From Arthrobacter sp. B6 (GTDB lineage: Bacteria; Actinomycetota; Actinomycetes; Actinomycetales; Micrococcaceae), in the NCBI RefSeq assembly GCF_001663775.1, contig NZ_KV467169.1, positions 130,343-194,342 of the forward strand: 64,000 nt of DNA, given 5' to 3'. Under the pieces are notes generated by a model. That model had not been told where the DNA came from and ran no database searches. It saw nothing but the letters and a program-made list of their open reading frames with translations. How positions within the stretch are numbered: position 1 is the stretch's first letter; every line of letters starts with the position of its first letter. Below, piece after piece: positions 1-8,901 of the stretch. The position numbers and the translations under genes are program-made.

Positions 1-12
1 GGGGGGCGGGGC

Positions 13-43
13 GCGGGCACGTGTGTGCCGGCCCGCCTTTTTG
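13..43 (+). terminator. Intrinsic terminator of a gene left of the window
   Basis: A GC-rich hairpin (GGCAC/GTGCC arms around a GTGT loop, extended by GCGG/CCGC with a two-base bulge) is followed by five T residues on the plus strand. It therefore most likely ends a plus-strand gene lying left of the window, facing the minus-strand LCP gene. The hairpin may also help stop minus-strand transcripts, but there is no T run in that direction. Confidence 0.6.
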
Positions 44-58
44 CTTAAGCGTTGCCGG

Positions 59-1639
59 TCAGCCAGCGACGACGAGTTCCGGATTCGCCTGCTGGCAGAG
101 GGAGTCGCCGGCCGTCTGGTTCACGATGTCCTCGGGCAGTGCCACGGCGCCGTAGGTGGCGCCGCTGGTGAAGTCGGTTCCGAGGTAAACCTGCACTCCT
201 GCCAGGGCAGGGGCTGGCAGTACCTGTTCGGCGGGAATCCCGAGCACCGCAGCCACATCGGCAGCCACATCCGCGAAGTCCGGTCCGTAGTACACCACTG
301 ACTGGGCCACTGCCTGGGCTTCCAGCTGTCCGGTCTGGGTGAAGCCACCCGACACCAGCGCCTGGACGATCTCCTGCGCCCTTCCAGGAACGCCGGTTCC
401 GTTTGCCACCGTCACCGGCTGGAGCGCCTTATCGTAGGGCGGCACAGGCGGGGCAGTTTCCGTCGGTGCGGCGGTGGGCGGAGCGGCCGTCTCAGTCGGT
501 GATGGCGACGGCGTGGTGGGTGCGTTGGGGTCGGTAAGATCAACGTCCTTGCGGAGGGCTGAGAATAACTGCGCACCCGCAGGTTCGGCGATCTGCAGCC
601 GGTTCGGATCCAGCAATGCGGGGGTGGTGGGAACGGCGACGAAAGCGACCTTGCTGATGTCGATGTCCTTCAGCCGGTTCCCAATGGTGAGCAGGGACGG
701 CACTGAGGCCAGCCCCTCATCGACGGTGAGGTTCTGCGTGACAACATCAGCAATCCGCAACATCTTGCCGGGATCGGACAGGGTGCCTTCGTCCTTGATC
801 TTGCGGGTCAGGGAGGAGAGGAAACCCTGTTGGGCCTTGATCCGGCCCAGGTCGCCGCCGTCAGCGAAGGCATGCCGGGTCCGCAGGAAGGCAAGTGCCA
901 TTTCACCCTCCACGGAGGACGTCCCCTGTGGGAGGCGGAGCCGTGAATCAGGATCATAAACGGCGTCGCTGATGCACACTTCGACCCCGCCCACAGTGTT
1001 CGAAAGTTCCTTGACGGCGTTGAAGTCGGCCATCATGAAGTGGTCCACTTCGAGCCCTGTGAGTTTGTTGACTGTGTCAACCGCACACCCGATGCCGGCC
1101 TCCGCCATCGCCTCGTTGATCATGACTCCGCTACGTGCGGGATAGACCTGGTTGGTCTTCTGATCCTTGCACTGGGGAATGTCCACGAGCAGGTCACGGG
1201 GAAAGCTGATGACATTGACGCGCCGGTTGTCAGCGGAAATGTCCATCAGCATCATCACGTCCGACTGCCCGTAGCCGCTGGAGTCCTCGGCGGTGCCGTA
1301 TTCGGAGTTCTTGCCGTCCCTCGTGTCCGAGCCGAGGATCAGGATCTGCATACGGTCGTTGGAGTCACTGACCTGATTAGCGGCACCATCCCCTGCGGTG
1401 AGTGGTGCTTTGGAGATGTTCGACTGAAGGCGGAAGTACCAGTAGCCGGCGAAGGCAAGGCCTGCCACCACCACTACGGTGACGAGAGCTGTGGCCACCT
1501 TCAGCCACACCGGCATCCGGCGCTGTGGTCCAAGGTGGCGGGCGGCGACTACGGCGGCATCTTCCGCGTGACGGGAAACAGGTCCTGCTCCGGCTGACAG
1601 TTCAGCCCCATACTCGCGCTCATCGCGGCCTCGCACCAC
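59..1639 (-). CDS. LCP (LytR-CpsA-Psr) family cell-wall glycopolymer ligase with LytR_C domain
   Basis: A 526-residue membrane-anchored protein. The cytoplasmic N-terminus (about 1-43) is followed by one membrane segment (about 44-68), then an extracellular LCP domain with the hallmark segments LILGSDTRDG and VISFPRDLLVDIP. A Pro/Thr-rich linker leads to a C-terminal LytR_C domain (VTVANGTGVPGRA onward, about 430-510). LCP proteins attach wall polymers such as teichoic acids or arabinogalactan-type glycans to peptidoglycan from lipid-linked precursors; the exact polymer cannot be read from sequence. The start is GTG, 8 bases after a GGAAGG ribosome binding site. It is the last gene of the minus-strand run downstream of era, separated by about 100 bases, so it may be separately transcribed. 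Confidence 0.88.
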   Translation of the reverse strand: MVRGRDEREYGAELSAGAGPVSRHAEDAAVVAARHLGPQRRMPVWLKVATALVTVVVVAGLAFAGYWYFRLQSNISKAPLTAGDGAANQVSDSNDRMQILILGSDTRDGKNSEYGTAEDSSGYGQSDVMMLMDISADNRRVNVISFPRDLLVDIPQCKDQKTNQVYPARSGVMINEAMAEAGIGCAVDTVNKLTGLEVDHFMMADFNAVKELSNTVGGVEVCISDAVYDPDSRLRLPQGTSSVEGEMALAFLRTRHAFADGGDLGRIKAQQGFLSSLTRKIKDEGTLSDPGKMLRIADVVTQNLTVDEGLASVPSLLTIGNRLKDIDISKVAFVAVPTTPALLDPNRLQIAEPAGAQLFSALRKDVDLTDPNAPTTPSPSPTETAAPPTAAPTETAPPVPPYDKALQPVTVANGTGVPGRAQEIVQALVSGGFTQTGQLEAQAVAQSVVYYGPDFADVAADVAAVLGIPAEQVLPAPALAGVQVYLGTDFTSGATYGAVALPEDIVNQTAGDSLCQQANPELVVAG

Positions 1640-1703
1640 AGGGTGTACCTTCCTCTAAAATCTGAATCCGGCCCATTTTAGTAGTCCAGGCTGGGAATAG
1701 GCC

Positions 1704-1726
1704 GGGTGCCCCGGGCCGGGGCGCCC
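1704..1726. terminator. GC-rich hairpin between era and the LCP gene
   Basis: Nine-base arms (GGGTGCCCC and GGGGCGCCC, one wobble or mismatch depending on strand) flank a five-base loop just after the era stop codon. There is no T run, so this is a weak terminator candidate or an mRNA 3'-end stabiliser. Confidence 0.35.
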
Positions 1727-1738
1727 GCCGGGACGTTC

Positions 1739-2698
1739 TCAGAAACCCAGCTTGACCAGTTGCTTGGGATCCCGCTGCCAGTCCTTGGCGACCTTCACAT
1801 GGAGGTCAAGGTAGATACGGGTGCCGAGCAGGGCCTCGATTCCCTTGCGGGCATTTGTCCCCACTTCCCGCAGCCTGCTGCCGCCCTTGCCGATGATGAT
1901 GGCCTTCTGTGACGGGCGCTCCACGTAGAGGTTCACGCGCACGTCGAGGAGCTGGTTGTCCTCTGCCCTGCCTTCACGGGGCACGATTTCGTCAACGACC
2001 ACTGCCAGGGAGTGGGGCAGCTCATCGCGGACGCCCTCCAGGGCGGCCTCCCGGATGAGCTCGGCCACCATCACGGCCTCAGGCTCATCGGTGAGTTCGC
2101 CTCCCGGGTACAGCGGGGGCGACGGCGGCATGTGGCTGATGAGCACATCCGCTACGGTGCTTACCTGGAAACCGTCAGCTGCTGAGACCGGAACGATGTC
2201 CTTCCAGCCTTCCTCCCCGAGTACTTCGCGGCCGAGGGCGGCGACTGCCAGAAGCTGTTCCGTCAGCGCCTGGCGGTCCACAAGGTCCGCCTTGGTAACG
2301 ATGGCGATGACCGGTTTGTTGCCCACCGCCGCCAGCTGGGCGGCAATGTATTTGTCGCCGGGGCCGATCTTTTCGTTTGCCGGCAGGCAGAACCCGATGG
2401 CATCCACTTCCGCCAGTGTGTCCGCCACCAGGTCGTTGAGCCGTTTGCCCAGCAGCGTGCGCGGCCGGTGCAGGCCGGGCGTATCCACCAGGATGAGTTG
2501 GGCATCGTCGCGGTGGACAATCCCGCGGATGGTGTGCCGGGTGGTCTGGGGCTTGGCCGACGTGATGGCCACCTTCTTGCCCACCAGCGCGTTGGTCAGG
2601 GTTGACTTGCCGGCATTCGGCCGCCCCACCAGGACGGAAAAGCCGGCACGGAAGCCGCCAAAATCTTCGATGGAAGGGGCTTTACTTTTCTTGCTCAC
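1739..2698 (-). CDS. era: GTPase Era
   Basis: Essential ribosome-associated GTPase that assists 16S rRNA maturation and 30S assembly. With the GTG start at 2698 the protein is 319 residues: G1 P-loop GRPNAGKST at about 25-33, G3 DTPG at about 72-75, G4 TKAD at about 135-138, and a C-terminal KH RNA-binding domain with IIIGKGGSRL. I prefer this start to an in-frame one 48 bases upstream because an AGGGAG ribosome binding site precedes it and families begin close to the G domain. The start lies inside the end of the CBS-protein gene (17-base overlap), and ybeY and phoH lie just upstream, the common era-ybeY-phoH grouping for rRNA processing. Confidence 0.95.
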   Translation of the reverse strand: MSKKSKAPSIEDFGGFRAGFSVLVGRPNAGKSTLTNALVGKKVAITSAKPQTTRHTIRGIVHRDDAQLILVDTPGLHRPRTLLGKRLNDLVADTLAEVDAIGFCLPANEKIGPGDKYIAAQLAAVGNKPVIAIVTKADLVDRQALTEQLLAVAALGREVLGEEGWKDIVPVSAADGFQVSTVADVLISHMPPSPPLYPGGELTDEPEAVMVAELIREAALEGVRDELPHSLAVVVDEIVPREGRAEDNQLLDVRVNLYVERPSQKAIIIGKGGSRLREVGTNARKGIEALLGTRIYLDLHVKVAKDWQRDPKQLVKLGF

Positions 2699-4013
2699 GT
2701 GGAACTCCCTGCTGGGTTGTTTCCGCCTCGTCGAGGAGGTCTTCAAGGTCAGTGTCTACTCTTGGTGCTGCGGCCGCAACGATGTGGCTGACGCGGTTGC
2801 GGCGGCCTTCGAGCCGTTCAGCGCGCAGCGAGATGCCGCCCACCTCCACGCTGCTTCCCACGATCGGCACCCGGCCAAGGGCTTTCGCCAGCAGCCCGCC
2901 CACGGTGTCCACTTCGTCGTCGTCGAGTTCAATGTCAAAAAGTTCGCCAAGGTCATCTATGCTCATGCGGGAACTGACCCGGTAGGAGCCATCATCCAGC
3001 ATCACGGCTTCGGCGCTTTCGGTATCGTATTCGTCCACGATCTCCCCGACGATCTCCTCGATAAGATCCTCCAGCGTCACCAGGCCTGCCGTGCCGCCGT
3101 ATTCGTCGATCACGATGGCTACGTGCGTTGATTCCTTCTGAAGTTCGCGCAACAGGTCGCTGACCGGCTTGGACTCCGGAACATAGCGCACCTCACGGGC
3201 CAGGGATTCGACGGGCGGCGGCTCTTCGCCCGGGGCCAGTTCGTGCAGCGTCGCCGCAACGTCCTTGAGGTACACGATCCCCAGGATCTGGTCCGTGTTG
3301 TCCTGGATGACCGGAATGCGTGAGTAACCGGAGCGCAGGAAGAGGGACATGGCCCGCCTGAGGCTGGATCCGGCATCAATGCTGAGAATGTCGGTCCTGG
3401 GCACCATCACGGCTCGCACCAGGGTATCGCCGAAGTCGAAGACGGACTGGATCATCTCGGCTTCGGTGTCTTCGATCATGTCCGATTCACTGGCCCGGTC
3501 CACAAGTTCGCGGAATTCCTGTTCGCTGAAGAACGCCTCGTCCCCGCCGGGCGCACCGGGAGCCGCGGCACTGCCCAGGGCCACCAGCCACGCCGGAATG
3601 GGTCCGAGGACCCAGGTGAGGAACCTGATGAAAGGCGCAGTGAAGCTCACCACGGCTGCGGAATGGAGCCGGCCGATTTGCCGCGGCGAGACCCCGACAA
3701 TGACGAATCCGAGAAGGGCCATGATCCCGGTGGCTGCCAGGCCGGCGAGCCAGATGTTGTCCAGCAGGCTGTGCAAGAGGACGGCGACGGCCACCGCCGA
3801 GGCCATTTCGAACCAGATGCGCCAGAACCTCAATGCCCGGATGTGGGCCACCGGATGGGCCATGATGCGCTTCATGGCGTTCCCGCGGCTCCTCAGCAGA
3901 GCCTCTTCAGCGTCATGACGGGGAAGGAAATTGAATGCGGCCTCGGCCGCGGTCAGGACGGCCGCAATGCTGAGGAATGCCAAGGCCATGCCGACAAGGA
4001 GCAGGGGGGTCAC
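2682..4013 (-). CDS. CNNM/CorC-type (HlyC/CorC family) CBS-domain membrane protein
   Basis: A 443-residue protein with an N-terminal DUF21/CNNM transmembrane region (about residues 1-150, three or four hydrophobic segments), a paired CBS domain (about 205-330, including VMVPRTDIL and VVIDEYGGTAGLVTLED) and a C-terminal CorC_HlyC domain (about 350-425). CNNM/CorC proteins are implicated in Mg2+/Na+ transport with nucleotide sensing by the CBS pair. The older name hemolysin is misleading, and a haemolytic role is not supported. Its start ATG overlaps the ybeY stop by four bases and its end overlaps era, so it is translationally coupled in phoH-ybeY-CBS-era. The same neighbour order occurs in mycobacteria. 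Confidence 0.9.
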   Translation of the reverse strand: MTPLLLVGMALAFLSIAAVLTAAEAAFNFLPRHDAEEALLRSRGNAMKRIMAHPVAHIRALRFWRIWFEMASAVAVAVLLHSLLDNIWLAGLAATGIMALLGFVIVGVSPRQIGRLHSAAVVSFTAPFIRFLTWVLGPIPAWLVALGSAAAPGAPGGDEAFFSEQEFRELVDRASESDMIEDTEAEMIQSVFDFGDTLVRAVMVPRTDILSIDAGSSLRRAMSLFLRSGYSRIPVIQDNTDQILGIVYLKDVAATLHELAPGEEPPPVESLAREVRYVPESKPVSDLLRELQKESTHVAIVIDEYGGTAGLVTLEDLIEEIVGEIVDEYDTESAEAVMLDDGSYRVSSRMSIDDLGELFDIELDDDEVDTVGGLLAKALGRVPIVGSSVEVGGISLRAERLEGRRNRVSHIVAAAAPRVDTDLEDLLDEAETTQQGVPREQEK

Positions 4014-4483
4014 TGGGTTGTCTCGGCGGGAGCTTCTTTGCCGGTGAAGCCGGAGAGGAGTTCGCGCTGCAGCCCGAACATTTCAGCCTTTTCTTCTGGT
4101 TCCGCGTGGTCATAGCCCAGGAGGTGAAGGATCCCGTGGGTGGTGAGGAGGAGCATCTCGTCCTGGAGGGAGTGCCCTGCGTTTTTGGCCTGGACCTTGG
4201 CCACCTGCGGGCAGACAGCGATGTCACCCAGCATGCCCTGCGGAGTGGGCCGGTCGGGGGTGCCGGGGGTCAGCTCATCCATGGGAACAGAAAGCACATC
4301 TGTGGAACCGGGCTCGTCCATCAGTTCAATGTGCAGCTTCTCCATGGCGGGTTCATCCACAAGGAGAATCGACAGTTCTGCCTGCGGGTGAATGAAAAGC
4401 TGTCCAAAAATGTACCGGGACAGAGCAACCAGTTCAGCCTCGTCCACCTGGATACCGGACTCGTTGTTAACCTCGATGCTCAT
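4010..4483 (-). CDS. ybeY: Endoribonuclease YbeY
   Basis: Zinc-dependent single-strand endoribonuclease used in 16S rRNA 3'-end maturation and ribosome quality control. The 157-residue length is normal. The metal-binding motif H-x3-H-x5-H is complete (H116, H120, H126 in HGILHLLGYDH). It overlaps phoH by four bases upstream and the CBS gene by four downstream, indicating translational coupling. Confidence 0.95.
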   Translation of the reverse strand: MSIEVNNESGIQVDEAELVALSRYIFGQLFIHPQAELSILLVDEPAMEKLHIELMDEPGSTDVLSVPMDELTPGTPDRPTPQGMLGDIAVCPQVAKVQAKNAGHSLQDEMLLLTTHGILHLLGYDHAEPEEKAEMFGLQRELLSGFTGKEAPAETTQ

Positions 4484-5565
4484 GCGCGCTCCCCCTGCTT
4501 TTCACGGCCTACCGAATGCTTGACCCGGTTCCGCTGGACGTCGTCCCAGACACTGTAGGCCTGCACGATGTCACCAACGAGGCGGTGGCGCACGACGTCG
4601 GTGGCATCCAGGACGGAGAAGTTGATGTCCTCGATGCCGCGCAGGATTTCCTCCACGATCCGCAGTCCCGAACGGGTACCGAACGGAAGGTCCACCTGGG
4701 TTACGTCTCCGGTGACCACCATTTTGGAGCCAAAGCCCAGCCTGGTGAGGAACATCTTCATCTGTTCGGGCGTCGTGTTCTGGGCTTCGTCGAGGATGAT
4801 GAAGGCGTCGTTGAGGGTCCGGCCGCGCATGTAGGCAAGGGGTGCCACTTCAATGGTGCCGGCGGCCATGAGCCGGGGAATGGATTCGGGGTCCATCATG
4901 TCGTGGAGGGCGTCGTAGAGCGGACGGAGGTAGGGGTCGATCTTGTCGCTGAGCGTACCGGGCAGGAAGCCAAGCCGTTCGCCCGCCTCAACAGCCGGCC
5001 GGGTCAGGATGATGCGGCTGACTTCCTTCTGCTGAAGCGCCTGCACGGCTTTGGCCATGGCCAGGTACGTCTTGCCCGTGCCTGCGGGACCGATGCCGAA
5101 AATCACCGTATTTTCGTCGATGGCGTCCACGTAGTTCTTCTGGTTCAGCGTTTTGGGCCGGATGGTCCTGCCGCGGCTCGAAAGGATGTCATGGGTCAGG
5201 ACATCAACCGGGTTCTGCAGGGACTGGCTCCGCAACAGCGCAACGAGCTGTTGCAGTACTGCCGGGCTGATCACCGTGCCGCGCGCTACCAGGCCCCGGA
5301 TTTCCTGCAGCAGCCGCATAATCCTGGGAACGTCGGCCGCCGGTCCGCTGATGGACAGTTCGTTGCCGCGCACATGGAAATTCACGGCAGGGAATTGTTC
5401 TTCGATGAAGCGAAGCGCCTCATCGTGGCTGCCGAGCGACTGGACCATCTGGTCGGAGTTATCAAAAACAACCACCTCCGTCCGGATGCCGGGAAGGGTG
5501 TGTGGAAATTCTCCTGCGGTGCGCTCAGTATTCAACCGGCGCTTTCCGTTCGCTGATTCAGTCAT
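4480..5565 (-). CDS. phoH: PhoH family ATPase
   Basis: A 361-residue PhoH-like P-loop ATPase with an N-terminal KH-like region (about 28-95). The Walker A motif is GPAGTGKT (159-166) and the Walker B motif is FIILDEAQN (about 255-262). PhoH proteins are linked to RNA metabolism and co-occur with ybeY; the biochemical role is not settled. First gene of the phoH-ybeY-CBS-era run, with a 374-base gap upstream that must hold its promoter. The ATG start at 5565 has only a weak Shine-Dalgarno sequence, but no better start is seen nearby. Confidence 0.93.
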   Translation of the reverse strand: MTESANGKRRLNTERTAGEFPHTLPGIRTEVVVFDNSDQMVQSLGSHDEALRFIEEQFPAVNFHVRGNELSISGPAADVPRIMRLLQEIRGLVARGTVISPAVLQQLVALLRSQSLQNPVDVLTHDILSSRGRTIRPKTLNQKNYVDAIDENTVIFGIGPAGTGKTYLAMAKAVQALQQKEVSRIILTRPAVEAGERLGFLPGTLSDKIDPYLRPLYDALHDMMDPESIPRLMAAGTIEVAPLAYMRGRTLNDAFIILDEAQNTTPEQMKMFLTRLGFGSKMVVTGDVTQVDLPFGTRSGLRIVEEILRGIEDINFSVLDATDVVRHRLVGDIVQAYSVWDDVQRNRVKHSVGREKQGERA

Positions 5566-5939
5566 GGTGCTGGCCCGCAGGCCTATGGTCCCCTCCAGTT
5601 CAAGTACGGCTTATCGTAGACCGCCGGGGCGTATTGTCACGCCCGCCGGAGGTCTCCGGATTCATACCATCTTACGCCAGCGCGGGGCCAGACGCGGCTG
5701 GCGGCCGGGCGCACAACGGCTGCGGGCAGCCACCTGCCGGTGCCGCAACCGCCCGTTGGGGCGCCCAATGTTGCCGTCATAAGGTATCAACTTCATATCG
5801 GCCTCATATCGTTCGCGTTGCAGTTCCTCGCGGCAACGGGATTGGGCGGTCGGCGTGAGTTTCCTTATGTAATGCTGGAAATCAAGGCCGTCCGGGGACC
5901 GGCGACGCAGACACAACAAGGAAGGACAGTGCCATCAGA
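5566..5939. other. Intergenic region between divergent phoH and GerMN lipoprotein genes
   Basis: No credible gene. The region must carry the promoters of both divergent genes. Two close direct copies of CATATCG (near 5792-5810) and GC-rich inverted segments are visible, but I cannot assign an operator. Confidence 0.6.
5842..5871 (+). promoter_or_regulatory. Candidate promoter of the GerMN lipoprotein gene
   Basis: TTGGGC (5842-5847) and TATGTA (5866-5871), separated by 18 bases, resemble -35 and -10 hexamers and lie about 70 bases before the start codon. This is a sequence match only. Confidence 0.3.
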
Positions 5940-6899
5940 GTGCCGGGACCAGTAACACCCCCTGCCTTGGGGCCTGCCCTGGGGCGTTTCCGCTCCGCCG
6001 TTGTGCTCGGTGTCCTCCCTGCCGTCATGGTCCTCACGGGCTGCATTGCGGATACAGGACCGGAGCCCACCCTTGCGGAGAGTTCAACCCGGTCCCCGGC
6101 AAGCACAATGCCGGGGGTACCCTCCACCAGCGCCCCGCTGGAAACCACACAGTCAACCAACAAGGCTCCCGTTTATTGGATCGGCCGCAGTAACAGCAAC
6201 GTTTTCCTGTACCGGGAGTTCAGGGATGTGCCTGAACAGGAGAACCCGGTAACCCGGGCACTGCGGGCCATGATGTCGGACAAGCCGCTTGACCCGGACT
6301 TCTTTACTCCGTGGCAAAACCCCAAGAAACTGGCTACGTCCATTTCGGGTAAGAACGTCATCACGGTTGATGTATCGGAGGACGCCTTCAACAGCAACCT
6401 CGACGCCGACATGGCCGGCCGTGCCATCCAGCAGCTCGTCTACACGGCCACGGCGGCCGGCGCGAGCTCCGGCCTCATCGATGCCGGCCAGCAGATTCAG
6501 GTGATGATTCTCGTGGACGGGCACACTGATTACCTGGCGTTCAACCATGTACGCCTGGGCACGCTGATGTCCCGCAGCCCCGGCATGGTGGCACCGGTTT
6601 GGATCATCGATCCGCAGGAAGACGTGGAAGTGGCTGATGGCAGTGTGAAGATCACCGGCCGCAACACACTCGCCGGCGGCAAGCTCCGTTGGCGGATCCT
6701 GCGCGAGGAAGAGAACGGCGACAAAACGCCCTACCTCACCGGCGAAACCACGGCCGCGGCGGAGGCCGCCCAATCCGGAGTGTTCACCCTGGCCCTCACC
6801 CTGGGTCCGGGCGACTACGAGCTTCGCGTGTCCCAGGCGGACACGTCAGGGAACGACCAGGAGCTGAACGTTGATACGCGCAGCTTCAGCGTGCGCTAG
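5940..6899 (+). CDS. GerMN and Gmad2 domain lipoprotein
   Basis: A 319-residue secreted lipoprotein. The signal peptide ends in lipobox LTGC (lipidated Cys about residue 35). A low-complexity Ser/Thr/Pro stretch follows, then a GerMN domain (about 75-205) and a C-terminal Gmad2 immunoglobulin-like domain (about 210-319, beginning VWIIDPQEDVEV). Both domains were named from Bacillus germination proteins but are common in non-sporulating actinobacteria, where the function is unknown; an envelope role is an inference. The GTG start at 5940 is chosen because AAGGAC lies 12 bases upstream and the reading frame from the nearer GTG at 5929 stops at once. It stands alone on the plus strand between the divergent phoH cluster and the convergent rsmE. 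Confidence 0.8.
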   Translation: MPGPVTPPALGPALGRFRSAVVLGVLPAVMVLTGCIADTGPEPTLAESSTRSPASTMPGVPSTSAPLETTQSTNKAPVYWIGRSNSNVFLYREFRDVPEQENPVTRALRAMMSDKPLDPDFFTPWQNPKKLATSISGKNVITVDVSEDAFNSNLDADMAGRAIQQLVYTATAAGASSGLIDAGQQIQVMILVDGHTDYLAFNHVRLGTLMSRSPGMVAPVWIIDPQEDVEVADGSVKITGRNTLAGGKLRWRILREEENGDKTPYLTGETTAAAEAAQSGVFTLALTLGPGDYELRVSQADTSGNDQELNVDTRSFSVR

Positions 6900-6907
6900 C
6901 TTTACTG

Positions 6908-7690
6908 TCAGCCCGCAGGAGCGGACCAGCGGCCCAATACATCGCTGGCAAGGACCACCGCGGCGGGGCCGGCGGTGGACGATCTGAGCACGTGGTGCCC
7001 CAGCAGCGCCGTCACTGCACCGGCACTGCACAGACGGGTGACTTCGCGAGGGCTGATCCCGCCCTCGGGTCCCACAATGAGCAGGATTTCCCGGGGCCCG
7101 CTGCCGTTCGCCGTAGCCTGCCAGGACTCCAAAACGGACCGCAGCGGCCGGACAGCGTCTTCATGCAGGACGATGGCGAGGTCGGCCGCCCCGACCGCGG
7201 CGGCCAGTCCGGGGGTTTCGACGGCGGCACGCACCTCGGGGATCCAGGCACGCCTTGCCTGCTTGGCAGCCGCCGTGGCCACCGACTGCCACTTGGCATG
7301 TGACTTCGCTGCCCGTTCGCCCTTCCACCTCACGATGGACCGTTCGGACTGCCAGGGGATGACGGCGTCGATTCCCAGCTCGGTGGCGGTTTCCACCGCG
7401 AGTTCATCGCGGTCGCCCTTGGCCAGTGCCTGGACCAGGACCAGCCTGATGTCTGGTTTTTCCTCGACCGTCAGCGCGGAGCACTCCACTGTGAGTTCGG
7501 AGGGCGATGCCGCCACTACCGTTCCGGTCAGGCGCTTGCCGGCGCCGTCCGAGATGTCCACTGATTCGCCGGGCGCCAGCCGCCTGACCGTCACCGCATG
7601 CCGCGCCTCGGGCCCCTGCAGGCCAAAGTGGCCGCCCGGGACCAAGTGGTCCAGCGTCCCGGCAGCGCTGAAGAAGACCGGATTGCTCAC
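6908..7690 (-). CDS. rsmE: 16S rRNA (uracil(1498)-N3)-methyltransferase RsmE
   Basis: SPOUT-fold methyltransferase that methylates U1498 of 16S rRNA. The 260-residue length is typical. An N-terminal PUA-like region (about 1-75) precedes the SPOUT domain, with the cofactor-knot signature LLIVGPEGGISPREV (about 196-210). The GTG start follows the dnaJ stop by two bases, so it is co-transcribed with hrcA-dnaJ, an arrangement widespread in Gram-positive bacteria. Confidence 0.94.
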   Translation of the reverse strand: MSNPVFFSAAGTLDHLVPGGHFGLQGPEARHAVTVRRLAPGESVDISDGAGKRLTGTVVAASPSELTVECSALTVEEKPDIRLVLVQALAKGDRDELAVETATELGIDAVIPWQSERSIVRWKGERAAKSHAKWQSVATAAAKQARRAWIPEVRAAVETPGLAAAVGAADLAIVLHEDAVRPLRSVLESWQATANGSGPREILLIVGPEGGISPREVTRLCSAGAVTALLGHHVLRSSTAGPAAVVLASDVLGRWSAPAG

Positions 7691-7692
7691 CC

Positions 7693-8820
7693 CTACAGGT
7701 TACCGAGCCGGTCCCGCAGCTTGGCGAAAACGCCGCCGCTCGCCGCGAGTTTGCCCTCGGTGAACTGCTCGCCGCGCAGCTTCGCCAGCTGTCGCAGCAG
7801 GTCTTCCTGCGCCGGATCCAGCTTGGCAGGGGTCTCCACCTGGAGGTGGACCTTAAGGTCGCCGCGGCCATATCCGCGGAGGTGGGTCACGCCCAGGCCC
7901 CGCAAGGTGATGATCTCGCCTGACTGGGTTCCCGATTTGACGTCGATTTCCTGCAGCCCGTCGAAGGTGTCCAGGGACAGTTCGGTTCCCAGCGCGGCAG
8001 CGGTCATCGGGATATTGAGGGTGGCATGGAGGTCGTCGCCGTCACGCACGTACGTGGCGTCGTTGTTCACGCGGATCTCAACGTACAGGTCTCCGGCGGG
8101 GCCGCCCGCCGGACCTGCTTCGCCCTGGCCTGAAAGCTGGATGCGGGTTCCGGTGGCCACACCGGCAGGCACCTTGATGGTCATTGAGCGCCTGCTGCGG
8201 ATCCGTCCCTGGCCGCTGCACTCGTTGCACGGGTCCTTGATCACGGTGCCGAACCCTTCGCAGCTTCCGCAGGGTGCGGCCGTCATGACCTGGCCCAGGA
8301 TGGAGCGTACCGCCCGCTGGACCTGTCCGCTGCCGCCGCAGATGTCGCACCGTTCCGGGTGGCTTCCTTCCCGGCAGCAGGAGCCGTTGCACGTGGGGCA
8401 GACGACGGCGGTGTCCACTTCGAGCTTCTTGTTGACCCCGAACACGGCGTCCCGGAGTTCGATGCGGACACTAATGAGGGCATCCTGTCCGCGCCGGACG
8501 CGTGACGCCGGCCCGGACGAGCCTCCGGCGCCGAAGAACGTGTCAAAGATGTCCTGGAAGGCAAAGCCCTGCCCGGCGTAACCGCCGCCGCCGAAGCCGT
8601 TGTCGGTGCCGTTTTCGTTACCGGTGGTGTCATAGACCCTGCGCTTCTGCGGGTCGGAGAGCACCTCATAGGCGTGGGTAACGGCCTTGAAGCGGTCCGA
8701 AGCATCCTCACCGGGGTTGACGTCCGGGTGAAGCGTGCGGGCCAGCTTGCGGTAGGCCTTCTTGATCTCTTCCCCGGTGGCTTCCGGTGAGACTCCAAGG
8801 ACGTCGTAGTGGCTGCTCAA
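7693..8820 (-). CDS. dnaJ: Chaperone protein DnaJ (HrcA-linked DnaJ2 type)
   Basis: Co-chaperone that stimulates DnaK ATPase. From the TTG start at 8820 the protein is 375 residues. It has an N-terminal J domain with HPD (in LHPDVNPG), a short Gly/Phe-rich linker, a zinc domain with four CxxC repeats (CPTC, CDIC, CGSC, CNEC) and a C-terminal substrate-binding domain. The TTG is preferred over a longer frame because AGGAAGAG lies 9 bases upstream and the protein then begins directly at the J domain (SSHYDVLG). It lies downstream of hrcA, 81 bases away, in the CIRCE-controlled unit. Actinobacteria often carry a second dnaJ beside dnaK, outside this window. Confidence 0.94.
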   Translation of the reverse strand: MSSHYDVLGVSPEATGEEIKKAYRKLARTLHPDVNPGEDASDRFKAVTHAYEVLSDPQKRRVYDTTGNENGTDNGFGGGGYAGQGFAFQDIFDTFFGAGGSSGPASRVRRGQDALISVRIELRDAVFGVNKKLEVDTAVVCPTCNGSCCREGSHPERCDICGGSGQVQRAVRSILGQVMTAAPCGSCEGFGTVIKDPCNECSGQGRIRSRRSMTIKVPAGVATGTRIQLSGQGEAGPAGGPAGDLYVEIRVNNDATYVRDGDDLHATLNIPMTAAALGTELSLDTFDGLQEIDVKSGTQSGEIITLRGLGVTHLRGYGRGDLKVHLQVETPAKLDPAQEDLLRQLAKLRGEQFTEGKLAASGGVFAKLRDRLGNL

Positions 8821-8901
8821 AGTTCGTATCTCTTCCTGTTTGTACTGCTGCAGTCGGACTGCTTGCACTGCTCTTCTTGCCTGGGCCCCGGCCAGATGCT
8901 G

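Noticed and set aside
5662..5919. Small minus-strand open frame in the phoH upstream region
   Set aside because: No ribosome binding site, no family resemblance, Arg-rich antisense-like composition; more likely promoter DNA.
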